Below, one piece after another: positions 44,473 through 55,434 of a stretch of 64,000 bases of DNA; the stretch's first letter is position 1; each line of letters begins with the position of its first letter. The notes under the pieces are model-generated. The model was not told the origin of the DNA, made no database searches, and saw only the letters and a program-made list of their open reading frames with translations. The DNA is taken from assembly GCA_036250225.1 (NCBI GenBank), contig JAPZLL010000008.1, positions 248,001 through 312,000 of the forward strand. Reading direction: 5' to 3'. Position numbers and translations under genes: made by a program. Source of the DNA: Cercophora sp. LCS_1. Lineage: Eukaryota; Ascomycota; Sordariomycetes; Sordariales; Lasiosphaeriaceae.

Positions 44473-46562
44473 CTATCCGGATGTATTCCTGTTCTCGGCC
44501 TCCTTGACAATCAGATTCCAGTCAGAAAGCCAGACAAATGTATATTCCACGAGGGATACACTGCATTCATGTCAGCACTAGCACTATGATTGATCAACAA
44601 GGACAAGAACTCACAGCAAAAGCCCAATGGTGACGCCAAACCAGAAGCCCTTGAGCCCCCAGCCAAGACCGAAGCCAACGCCAAACGATATGGGCAGGGC
44701 GATAAGGTAGTAGACGACCAAGCTGGCATAACCACCAAACTCCTGTCGTCCGATTCCACGCAGCAGGCCATGCGAAACGGCCGCCATGCCGTCGAACAGC
44801 TGCATGATGGAGACGACAGGCATGACTTGAGCAACAATCTCGATGACCTCGGGGTCCGGAGTGAACAGACGCGGAATCTGATACCTGAAGGTAAATAGCA
44901 TTGTCGCGTTAAACAAGCCAACAATGACACCCCCAGCAACAGTCTGTGGCTCCCCGTCAGTCGTAGTACCCCAAACAGTTCACCCGAACTCACCACTTTG
45001 GCCGATGTCTTTGCTGCATCCACCAGCTTAGCGCCAATAAGGTTCGCGACTCTTGTCGACCCAGCGATTGACAGCGGGAAGGGGATCTGGAACGTGATGG
45101 CCGTGACCGTCATCAGCACACTCTGCGCTGCGAGCGTCGCCACACCAATCCTGCCCGATGCCAGAGTCAAAATCTCAAAGGCGAACCATTCTGCGACCAC
45201 CATGACCATGCCGGGGAGAGCAAGACGAATCATCGGTCCCCAATTCTTCAAAGCTGCCCGTCTGAACCCGCCCCACGCCTGTGAGCCATCGACCTTCCAG
45301 ACATACAGCAAGAGCAGCAGAGGAAGCATGTTCTGTGTGACGGCCACCGCGAGAGGCGCTCCATGGAATCCCCAGCCCCAATGCCACACAAACAGCCAGT
45401 TCAGCAGGATATTGGTCGGTGCCGCGATGAACAGCACATATGTCGTAGCATGAAAGATACCCTGTGCCTGGACAAACCGCTTGCCCGATTCAAACGACAT
45501 GTACGCTGGAACGCCAAGTAAAAGCGTCTTGAGATACGTCGCCGCCAACGCCGCCGTGTCAGCCTCCAGCATAGCCGCCAGGATGGGTTCCGAGTTCATC
45601 CAGAGGGTCGTAATAAACGGCAACATGAGAAACAAGAAGCAAAGCATCCTCTGCAACTGCAGCCCCACCAACGTCTTGTGTCCCGAGCCGTATGCCTGCG
45701 CGCAAAGCGTATCCAAACTGGTCACCAGCCCCTGAACGGGCGCATAGCAAGTGATGCTCGCTGTCATAGTCGCCAACGAAACCGCGCCCAGCTCCAGCGT
45801 CCCGAGATGTCCAACGGCAAAAATCGACGCCGCATTGAGCGAGTACTGCAGCAAAAACGTAACGATCAACGACCTCGAGTACGTCCCAATCGTCTTGGCC
45901 TCGCGCTGCCACGTCGTCTTGATCTGGCCCGCCGCAACGGCCGCCTCCCACTGTTCATTCAAGTGCTCATGCCCATCACCATTCAATGCTGGCTCCGCAG
46001 GCGCACCACGACGTCCCCTATTCTCGCCCAGAAGCGCCGTCGTCTCCCCGGCCACAATCCGCGGCGTCTCCTCATCTAACGCAGCTCTTCGAACCTTTGT
46101 ACTGAACAACCGCCGGTACAACGTAGCCAGCGGTCCCTGCGATTGTTCCGACGCAGCGTGTTTGGGCGGTAAAATGTGATTATCCCTCAGCAGCGAGCGC
46201 TCCGCATCGCGACTTCGCGCCCGCTCGATCCTACTCAGCACAGGCGGTTCATTCAGAGGGGTTGGTCCCAGGCTGAGCGCCGGACCGATGCTTCCAAAGG
46301 CGATGCCACTAGGTCGCCTGTAGAGCGTCGGCCCCGGGATGGTGTCGTCCGAGTCGTAGTCATGGTCGTCGTCGGCGCCGTTGGCGTCGGTGTCGACTTC
46401 GTCAAATGAGCATTCTGCCAGGTCGCGCGCAAGGACTTCTTGCGCCAGCGGCGATGCGGAGCGGAACGAGGCGCTGAATAAGGCTGATGAGGAGGAGGCG
46501 CCCGCGCCGCCTGGTGGTGTCTTGCTTGGAATTGGCCGGCTCCCGCTTGATGGGGAGGCCAT
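44473..46562 (-). CDS. MATE-family multidrug/toxin efflux transporter
   Basis: Cation-antiport exporter of the MATE family, 661 residues. Minus-strand exons: 46562-44994, 44943-44615, 44560-44473. The last exon, read after a donor directly following TIGLLL, adds about 28 residues (VSLVEYTFVWLSDWNLIVKE). A cytosolic N-terminus of about 235 residues rich in Ser, Asp and Arg precedes the membrane core. MATE signatures: GHLGTLELGAVSLATM, LVTSLDTLCAQAYGSG, RFVQAQGIF, PTNILLNWLFVW, GIGRQEFGGYASLVVYY. About twelve helices are expected. The substrate is unknown; the location (vacuole or plasma membrane) is not readable from sequence. The start ATG is immediately preceded by a homopolymer tract. Confidence 0.92.
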
Positions 46563-46593
46563 TTTTTTTTTTTTCCAAAAAAAAAAAAAAAAA
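46563..46593. repeat. T/A homopolymer palindrome abutting the MATE start codon
   Basis: On the plus strand a T run, CC, then 17 A; on the coding strand this reads T17-GG-A12 directly followed by ATG. Transcribed, it could fold into a U:A hairpin touching the start codon. Exact run lengths may be affected by sequencing error. Confidence 0.8.
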
Positions 46594-47329
46594 GGAGTTT
46601 GCGTGACGTGCAAGCCCCGGATTGGACTGTTTTGTCTTTGGCTTTTGAAAGCAAAAGTTTACTTGCGGTTTGAGTGCGGTGGTTGGTCGCACGACTGAGC
46701 GGGGCCGCTTGCTGTGTGTGTTGTATGCAACTGCTCAATGGTTCAAAGTTCGCCTGGTGGGAAGGAAGAAAAGGCTATCGGGTCCCTTGAACCAAACCAA
46801 AACCAAAGATGTGGTGTACCTGTGCACACCTTGATGGCTACACGTTTTTTTATTTAGTTAGCCACCACGGACCCCCTATCCACGGTGTGGAGTCGAGCTA
46901 GGCGGGCGCGCTGGTTTGTTATGGAGGTTGGTGATAAGGGAGAAAGAGTTGTCGCTGAAAAATGAACCTGTTTTTTTATGTAAACATTTTCGGCTCACGC
47001 ACCCCCCCTGCTCTGCTTTGGCAACCTTTGCGCCCTTCAAACAGATGTGGGGTTGAGGAGGCCGTAGACGCACATCCCCGCTTCCCAGCTGTCGGATGTC
47101 GGGTGCCGGGGGTGGAGATCGGAAACGGGGCCGATATAGGAGGTGGACCTTAGGTGATTCACTGAGATTGGGTGGTTTTCCAAGGTTACGAGACTTTGAA
47201 TGACTGGAATTCGAGATAGGAAAGCAAAATAAGAACTGGAATGGCATAAATTGTTTCGTATAAAGGTAGCTAAAGGGTAGGTGGGTGGATGTCGTCATCC
47301 GAAGCCGATCGGCGGATGTTCCCATTGAA

Positions 47330-47341
47330 AGGGTTAGGGTT
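47330..47341 (+). promoter_or_regulatory. Telomere-type motif AGGGTTAGGGTT
   Basis: Two TTAGGG units in tandem, far from any other such tract, in the region between the MATE and Lon genes. It could be a site for a Myb-domain telobox-binding protein; this is inference from motif alone. Confidence 0.4.
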
Positions 47342-48298
47342 GCTGCTACAAGGCCACCACGCCACCTACCGCCGAATTGAAAAGAAGTATTGCGTTGCAA
47401 GGAGCGAATCAGACTCAACGTTGTTTTCTAGGAGGTAAGCAAATCATTTTCAATCGTGAGTTCGTGACAATTGGACAAGTCGCAGGTGGTTGCCACGCCA
47501 ACCTCGCTCTATGTTTACTTTAGGACTTGGGGTTCAGGAGAGCAGGAGGCTACTAAATTGATGGTTCCATCTGCCAGACATGTATTGGCTCCAGAAAAAA
47601 AAACACAAACTCTCGCGTACGTTCTTCAATTCTTTGTTGGCCGTCAACCTGAGTTCTAACTACTTCATCAATGGCATGGCTAGCAGTGGCTGACAATATA
47701 TGCCTGGGGGGAGGAACATGGAGGCTTCTTGAATTTTTTGGCAATTTTTCAATTTTATTATTCCAACAGTGGGCCCCGAGAAGTTGGAAACGTTTATCAA
47801 AGATGACATGAAGTATGTATCTAGTTTTGGTGCACCGGGGCACTTCCTGCCAACCCAAAGACGCAAATGTGCATGCCTCGAAATCAAAGGCACTCCCCGT
47901 TCTACGAAACCAAGCAGTCAGGATATTGAGTCGCTGAAGTTGGGCTTTATCTCCTCAATCCGGGTTTTCGCGTTATTTTCGGAGAGGATGATATATGTAT
48001 TTTGACTTGAGCACCAGGCATATCGGAGCGCAACAGATGGGCTGGGACGCCAAACTATTTCAACCTAAAAAGTATCTAGCCCGACCGCTTAGTGATACAT
48101 TTGACAGAAAGTCAAACTACTAGGTGGAAGGTTTGGCTGCTCTCGAGTTTAGCACGCCGGCCGACGCTATTGCTCAGGCACCGCAGGCCGAGGCCTGAAC
48201 ATCGCGTATGAAAAAGGTCATATGACAGTATCGAAACCCTGGGACTTTCTATGTTGTGCTTTCTTGCAAGGGGAACATGTTTTCCGGATGGATTGGCG

Positions 48299-48330
48299 AG
48301 GGTTAGGGTATGATAGCCAACCCTAACCCT
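48299..48330. promoter_or_regulatory. Palindromic telomere-type motif upstream of Lon
   Basis: AGGGTTAGGGT (48299-48309) and its exact inverse ACCCTAACCCT (48320-48330) are separated by ten bases, about 480 bases upstream of the Lon start codon. A head-to-head pair of teloboxes suggests a dimeric binding site, although no factor is known to me here. Confidence 0.5.
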
Positions 48331-48812
48331 TCAATACAGGAATATCACTTCCATCTGACCTGGCCGAGGTCGGATCAAACGGATGGTTATGACGATGAAC
48401 AAAGAAAGCAAACTTGAGGAAGTGATATGGATTTTCGGGGTAATCGTCGACGCTTGCGTGTTGGTTGTTTCACCGGCCGAGGAGGATGCTTTGGCGGACG
48501 GGATGCGCCATCTGATAGGACGCTATCGCGTTAGCCTCGGCAATAGAAGCTTCGATCATCAAGCAACATCAGCGCATGCCAGCCAAGCCAAGCCAAGCGA
48601 CCAGGTCAAGGCCGACGTCAGGTTGACTTTAACTACGAACTGCTCGAATCTTCGAAAATCGAACCTGCTGCACCATTCATTTCCGAGTTCCATGGCGACC
48701 AACCCGGCCGAACCTTGACAGTATTGTAGGATAAAGTAACAAACCATTCACTAATCGCCCCTGCGCATCGCGCTGCATCCCACAACACACCGGTCGAATC
48801 GCATCTACCCCG

Positions 48813-51792
48813 ATGGCCCGAACGCAGACAGTCACACTACCCCTTATCGCCCTCCCGAAAGGAAGCGTTCTCCTTCCGGGCGTCGTTCAGCGCATCCCCG
48901 TTTCGTCGACGCGTCCAGACATTGCGTCGCTCCTTGCTGCTGTCTACACGCGCGCCGCGTCCAAGACTCCGAACGGTCGCATCGACACGGTCCCCATCGC
49001 CTGCGTGCCCCTATCCTCGCCCTTCCTTGGTCCCAACGGCCAACTACTTATCCAGAACGGCGAACAACCAGCCGGTCAAGACGCATCCGATGTCAACCTG
49101 AGCAAGGCCACCAAGGCCAACCTTTACACATGGGGCGTCGTCGCAAAAATTACGGGCGTTGAGGGACGGGGCACCGGCGAGTTCACTCTGCTGGTCGAGG
49201 GTGTCTCCCGCATACGGGTAGACAAAGTCATCTCAGACAAGGCCTATCTGGAGGCTCGGGTCATCTCGTACCCAGATGATGGTGTGTTTGCTCGCTCTGT
49301 TCCAGCTCTGCCGTCAGGTCAGACAGCTAACAAAAGCCCCCAGTGACGATTCTAGATCCTACCCTCGAGGAGCTCTTCCAACACCTCAAGCTCCTGTCTA
49401 GAGAACTGGTTGCTATCCTCAGGCTATCGGCTATCCTGCCGCGATCCTCCAGCACGCCGGGTCTCTCCCCGCTTCTCGCCCGGCGTCTCGATTTGTTCAT
49501 TACTAAGCAAAAACTACCAGGCGCACTCGCCGATTTCATGGCCAACATTGTCGAGTGCTCGTACGAGGAAAAGCTGCAGGTGTTGGCCCTGCTGGATGTT
49601 AAGGAGCGAGTGGCAAAGGTGATTGAACTGCTCGACAAGCAGGTGGGGAATATCAAGAACAACGTGAAGATCACGACTTATACCGCTTCAACCATCCCCT
49701 TTACTATTGACGACTCGGCAAAGAACGAGATTGAGAAGATTTGGAAGCCCAGTACCAAGAAGAGGGTACCTCTCAAAGCCGGTCCGGGTGGGAGTATGCC
49801 ATTCCCACCGGGGTTCGCGGGGCCTATGGGACCTGGTGGAGGGAACCCGGACGAGCAGGAGCCCAACGAGATCGAGGAGCTTCAAAAGAGGCTCGATGCT
49901 GCAAAGCTGACGCCCGAAGCAGCCAAGGCAGCGGACAAGGAACTCAAACGGCTCAAGAAGATCCACCCTGCGCAGGCCGAGTACGCCGTGATGAGGACGT
50001 ATCTTGAGACGCTGGCAGAGATTCCTTGGTCTGCCACTACCGACGACCGCTTGGACCCGCAGACTCTCAGCCGGGCAAGGAAACAGCTGGACGATGACCA
50101 CTATGGACTGGACAAGGTCAAGAAGCGGTTGCTTGAATATCTTGCTGTGTTGAGACTGAAGCAATCGATCAACGACGACGTCGAAGCTCAGATAAAGCAA
50201 GCCGAACAAGAGATGCCCACGCTTGAGGGTTCCAAGGTCGAGGACGGCAAGACGCCTGCTCCCGACACCGGTCTTGAGGAGAAGATTAAAGCTAACAGCG
50301 CCAAACTCGAGGTCCTCAAGAGCAAGCGTATGGTAGACAGGTCACCCATTCTCCTCCTCGTTGGTCCTCCCGGTGTTGGTAAGACGAGTCTGGCTCGCTC
50401 GGTGGCCATGGCCCTGGGTCGCAAATTCCATCGCATCTCGCTCGGCGGGGTCCGTGACGAAGCTGAGATTCGTGGCCACCGTCGAACCTATGTCGCTGCC
50501 ATGCCAGGCCTCATCGTGCAAGGTCTGAAGAAGGCGGGCGTCACCAACCCCGTCTTCCTGCTGGATGAGATCGACAAGATCAGTGGCTCCAACCACCATG
50601 GCGACCCGTCGGCTGCCATGCTGGAGGTCCTGGACCCTGAGCAGAACTCCAACTTTAACGACCACTACGTCAACATTCCCATCGACTTGAGCAAGGTTCT
50701 ATTTATCGCTACGGCAAACAGCTTGGACACCATCCCGGCGCCCTTGCTCGACCGCATGGAGACGATCTATATCCCCGGCTATACCACGTTGGAGAAGAGG
50801 CACATTGCGACACAGCACTTGATTCCCAAGCAGATTCGCGTCAACGGTCTCAGCGAGGACCAGGTCGTTTTCACCGACGAGGTTGTCTCCAAGATCATCG
50901 AGTCATACACGCGCGAGGCAGGTGTGCGGAACCTCGAGAGAGAAATCTCGTCTGTACTCCGAGGCAAGGCAGTCGAGTTTGCCGATGCAAAGGACGAGGG
51001 CAAGCTGGAAAAGTACAATCCACGCCTGACGGTGGACGATCTGGAGAAGTTTCTAGGCATTGAAAAGTTTGAGGAGGAGATCGCAGAAAAGACCAGTCGG
51101 CCCGGCATCGTGACGGGGCTCGTAGCGTACAGCTCCGGCGGCAACGGCAGCATTCTGTTCATCGAGGTGGCCGATATGCCCGGCTCCGGGACGGTGCAGC
51201 TGACGGGCAAGCTGGGCGACGTGCTCAAGGAAAGTGTCGAGGTGGCGCTGACGTGGGTCAAGGCGCATGCCTACGAACTCGGCCTCACCCAAAACCCCGG
51301 CGAGAACATCATGAAGGATCGCAGCATCCACGTGCACTGTCCCAGCGGCTCCATGCCCAAGGACGGGCCCAGCAGCGGTATCGCGCAGGCGATTGCGCTG
51401 ATCTCGCTGTTTAGCGGGAGGCCGGTGCCACCTACCATGGCCATGACGGGCGAAATCTCGCTGCGCGGCCGCGTCATGCCGGTTGGGGGCATCAAAGAGA
51501 AACTCATTGGTGCGTTGAGGGCCGGAGTCAAGACGGTCTTGTTGCCGGCGCAGAACAAGAAGGAGGCCATGGACTTGCCCAAGGAAGTCAAGGAGGGTTT
51601 GGAGATTATCCACGTCAGGTATGTTTCACCTTTCCCACTCAGTTGTCCCTTGATGATCTTTTTTCTGTATCTTGAGTTTGGAACATATGCTAACATCCTC
51701 CAAGTCACATTTGGGACGCGATTCGACACGTCTGGCCAGAGGGGCATTGGCCTGGGGAAGACGAGGTTCCTTCGGTCCAGAGTCGGCTTTAG
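48813..51792 (+). CDS. LON2: Peroxisomal Lon protease (Lon homolog 2)
   Basis: ATP-dependent protease of the peroxisomal matrix. Three exons: 48813-49281, 49344-51618, 51705-51792, giving 943 residues. The N-terminal LON substrate-binding domain begins LPLIALPKGSVLLPGV. The AAA+ domain has Walker A GPPGVGKTS (Lys about 503), the Lon block GGVRDEAEIRGHRRTYVAAM and Walker B VFLLDEIDKI. The protease domain has KDGPSSGIAQA (catalytic Ser about 833) and GGIKEKLIGA (Lys about 876). The short last exon reads HVSHIWDAIRHVWPEGHWPG and ends SRL, a canonical PTS1; reading through its 5' splice site would lose that signal. No mitochondrial presequence is present. Introns: GTGTGT..CCCCAG, GTATGT..TCCAAG. 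Confidence 0.96.
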
Positions 51793-52048
51793 TGGAAGTG
51801 GGTATTGCATGGCATTGGAAGCATTGTATTGTTTTTGCTTGGGAGGGTGTTCATTTAATTTGGTTATTCGGGTTTCAAGAAGGGGTCGGAAACTTGGGGG
51901 ACGATGGAAGATTGATGAGAATGAAAGACAGAGCGACAGATGGCGCATAATTAGCAGCATAGCAAGGAAGGCACAGGCGAAGTAAAATAAGCATTGTTTT
52001 GGTTCCCACACTCTGTTACTAATATCGACGTTGGTTTTGTTGTCGTTG

Positions 52049-52082
52049 CTTGCTGTTGTTGTTGCTGTTGCTGTTGCTGTTG
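52049..52082. repeat. (GCTGTT)n microsatellite downstream of Lon
   Basis: Imperfect GCTGTT/GTT units over about 34 bases, roughly 260 bases after the Lon stop codon and outside any recognised gene. Confidence 0.8.
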
Positions 52083-54239
52083 GTGATGATACTGGGTGGG
52101 CAACCCGGTAGGTTCATCATCACACAGCGATTTCGTGTTTCTGTGTGTTGTGTTTGTAAAATTACTGTAAGAGATATATAATCTGATCATTGTGTTCCCC
52201 GTTGTGTCTTGTCCTCGTTGTATAATCTAGTGAATTGGAAAGGGGGCGAATGGATTGCGATTCCGGGTGATTGGAGGCGAGAATGTCTCAGTTGCTGGAT
52301 CCAATTAGGGGCGGGCAATAGGGGGGGTTAAGCGAGAGGGGGAGCAAGTCGTGTGCGTACGGCACTCGTCTGGTGTTTAATCTAGAGGGATGATGATTCA
52401 TCATTATCATCGGTGTGGTGATGACAAGGGGTTTTTTTGGGGGGGTTTTGGTTAAACGGAGAAGTTGAATCGGTGAAGAATTTGAAGTTGATGAAAATAT
52501 CTAAGCTTTCGACTTGGAGCTGAGTAAAACACTATGGCAACGTCAACTCGGATATCTGGTGATGTCGTATTGTTTGTTGCATTGCACAAGGACAAACCGT
52601 TGGGTTGCTTCTTTTGGAGATGGTTGTCCCATTCTTGAAATTGGTTTGCTTGACGCATGGGATCCATATCATCCTCGTGCGTGTAAGAAGCCGGGTATTA
52701 ATCCCCCGAGCTCCGGTGCGCATCAACGGGATGCGATACCCGCCATTTCGGGGATGACAGAGATCCGCTATACTTCCTTTTCCTTCTGCTTTTCCCCCTC
52801 GCCTTGTGCATCCTTTCTGATATCCTGCCTTCCTACATATCTTGCCCTGTAACACCTCTCACATTTTAGCCTCGTTCCCCCCCAAAAAAAAAAAACTTGC
52901 TCAAAAACGCACAAGGCAACACAACCATCCCCATCGCGCATCGGACACTGGTAAACCGCCTCGGGTCCGGAGCGCAGATGACGACGCCGCCTACACACAA
53001 AGAGGGCTGGGGGATAGTTACTCTCGTGCACTCGTGGGCGACATGACGGGTACTACGGTTACCCTTTTGGAGTTGAATGGTTCCTCGATTACGCAGTGAG
53101 TAAAATAAATGTGACGAGATGGGAAGACAGACGGGGGCAAAGTTTGTGATGTGTGGTATTTCGGAGAAATAACGATGTTGTGGGATGGTGGAACGGGTGA
53201 TGGAGGAAGCAGCATTGCTCTCGTTGCTTGTAGATATATATGCATATATGCATGGCGTTATTTCGCTGAGCTACGAGTATTATTGCTGAGTTGTCATGGT
53301 GAAATTATTTGGGCCCCTATGGAACCGATGGTCAAGAATCTAGTTTCCATTTCCAACCTCTCCGCCGAAAAACCTAGCGTATGAGCACCAGACGATACCA
53401 ACAACGACCAGTACTGTGCCGCGTTGTCCCTCCCTCGCCAGGACCGCTCCCAGCAACGCGGTGCTCGTCGCACAGCATAATCCCCGTTGTCCGATCGATT
53501 TGCGGACCGCACACACAAGCACAGCAGCAAGCAAGCACGACATGTGCACACGCACAACAACTCCTTACACAAAACCACAACAGGCAGGCAGACACAGCAA
53601 GGCGGGCTGAAAAGCGAAAAGAAAAAGCAGACGTCGGGTGTGACGTTGTAACGGTCGGCTCATTACACCGCATCACTTGTGTGTCTGTCATTTTTGGTCT
53701 GGTGGCTCGCTTCCCATGTGGACTTGGGTACTGGCCGCAGAAAAGTCAGGCAAGAGGGTGGGACAAGAGCAAGAAAAAGCGAATTCTCGACTTCAGCTGC
53801 CACCGAAAAGCTTAAGCCAGCTCGTCCTACTCGTCCTGCTTTTCGTCCTACTTTTGACACACAAACTTCCCTCACCGCCTCGGTTTGCGCTTGCATCGCG
53901 GAGGCCTCATCAATGGTGATGTGACCGGGTGCAGCCTGAATGAGTAGCTGGTTGCCCGACTCGGGGGGGGGGAGGGGGTTGAGATCGAGATGCCCGGGAC
54001 CTCGATCGAAACCGCGCTGAGAAGGAGGGAAGGGCGGCAACCGAGAGAGGGTCGCACCAGGAAGTAAAAAAATATATTGTTGGGAAAACAGGGAAGCTAC
54101 CTACCTTGTCTGACAGCTGCCCTGGCTGCTGCTGGCATGTCCGGAAGATGTTCTGTCTCTCCGAGGGGGCCCCATCTCCGGAAAGAAGGGGGGTACATGT
54201 CATGTCTCAAGTTGAGTATGTGACTATATCCATCTCAAC

Positions 54240-54270
54240 GAGAGAGAGAGAGAGAGAGTGTGTGTGTGTG
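54240..54270. repeat. (GA)n(GT)n compound dinucleotide repeat
   Basis: About nine GA units followed directly by six GT units in the gene-poor block. Confidence 0.85.
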
Positions 54271-55415
54271 TTCTCAAGGCTGCAAAGTTGGCTGAGGTTG
54301 ACGGTCGTCGGTCTGTTTAGATACCTGTCATGCCACATCTTGGGGGGGAGGGGGTTGGCAGAAAGCACTTGAAGCAACAAGAATAAACCCAAACGCCAAA
54401 TCTTCGCGTGTTTCGTCCAGAACGGCAACCTTCTTCAAGCCAGCAAGTCGCTTAGCAATGACGCGTCCGGAGCCGCCATCACGGCTGTCTCGTCCTAAAA
54501 CTCCCCAACAACAAGTAATTCTCCGGGCCAACACAAAACTGAGATGCCAGTAAACCGTCGCTTTCCATGTCCAGCCCGGCATCATGTCATGTCGCTTAGG
54601 GCAGCTCGCGAACCGCAATGCAATCTCAAAAGGGGAACCTGCAACTCGGTGTGAACCAAAAAGAAGAGGCCTCAACCCTCGCAGCCTCGCGAATCCTCAC
54701 GGAGCGTTCCAGTCCAAGCGATGTCCTCCATCCCTTACCCGGCCTAGACTCAACACCCTGTTCAGCGCCTTCATCCACCCCATCCGTACTATGAAGCCAA
54801 CGCATCGAGTTAATCCAGAAGCATCACATCGCTCAAACTGAGCCCCCCAGTGCCGCCGGCTCATCACAGATCCCGTCACACAAACCGTGCCCACGATCTA
54901 GGCAGTCTAGACTCAGCATCTTCCAGCCTTCCAGAACAGCTCCGTTGAGGAGCATCGCATCGCATCGCATTTCATCTCAAATCCCCACAAAAACGCCGTA
55001 AATCCTACCGGACCAAAGCATCAACAGCACCAAAATCAACCAGAGTCAGTCAGCCAGCCCTGTCGCATCAACATACCACCCCGAAACCCGGTCCGGTCCG
55101 TGATGACGAAGGCGACTAAAGGTGTATCCATCGTCTGAACCCATCCAACGTCCCATCCCATCCCGACCATCCAATCTCATCCCGGCCAGGTCACCTCGGA
55201 GTGACGGTTGGTAGGGGGGAGGGGAGGTCCCCCAGTCCTTACTTATTATGCGGACTCCCATCTGGAACATCTGGAACGCCGGACCCCTGGGCATTATGGA
55301 GACAGAGAGGCAAAGAGGCAGACACTAGAAGCTTTTCTCACGGAAGTGCCCGCGCCCGATCAGGAAAGACAGAAGAGACATGGTTGTCGTCTGCCTGCCT
55401 GCCTGACGCACACGC

Positions 55416-55434
55416 CATCCATCCATCCATCCAT
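55416..55434. repeat. (CATC)n short tetranucleotide repeat
   Basis: About four and a half CATC units, shortly after three TGCC units at 55392-55403. Confidence 0.75.

Larger units (their letters stand above)
46594..48812. other. Divergent upstream region MATE / Lon, no gene recognised
   Basis: About 2.2 kb. Short frames near 47.5-48.0 kb lack recognisable motifs, and the middle is A/T-richer. Telomere-type TTAGGG motifs occur at 47330 and as a palindrome at 48299-48330. Confidence 0.5.

Noticed and set aside
47660..48005. Short frames on both strands and an acceptor-like TTCCAACAG near 47768
   Set aside because: No partner exon or family could be found; the stretch could be a decayed gene but there is not enough to support that.
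53044..53099. Short frame MTGTTVTLLELNGSSITQ followed by a possible GTGAGT donor
   Set aside because: No downstream exon continuing a sensible frame was found in the following kilobase.
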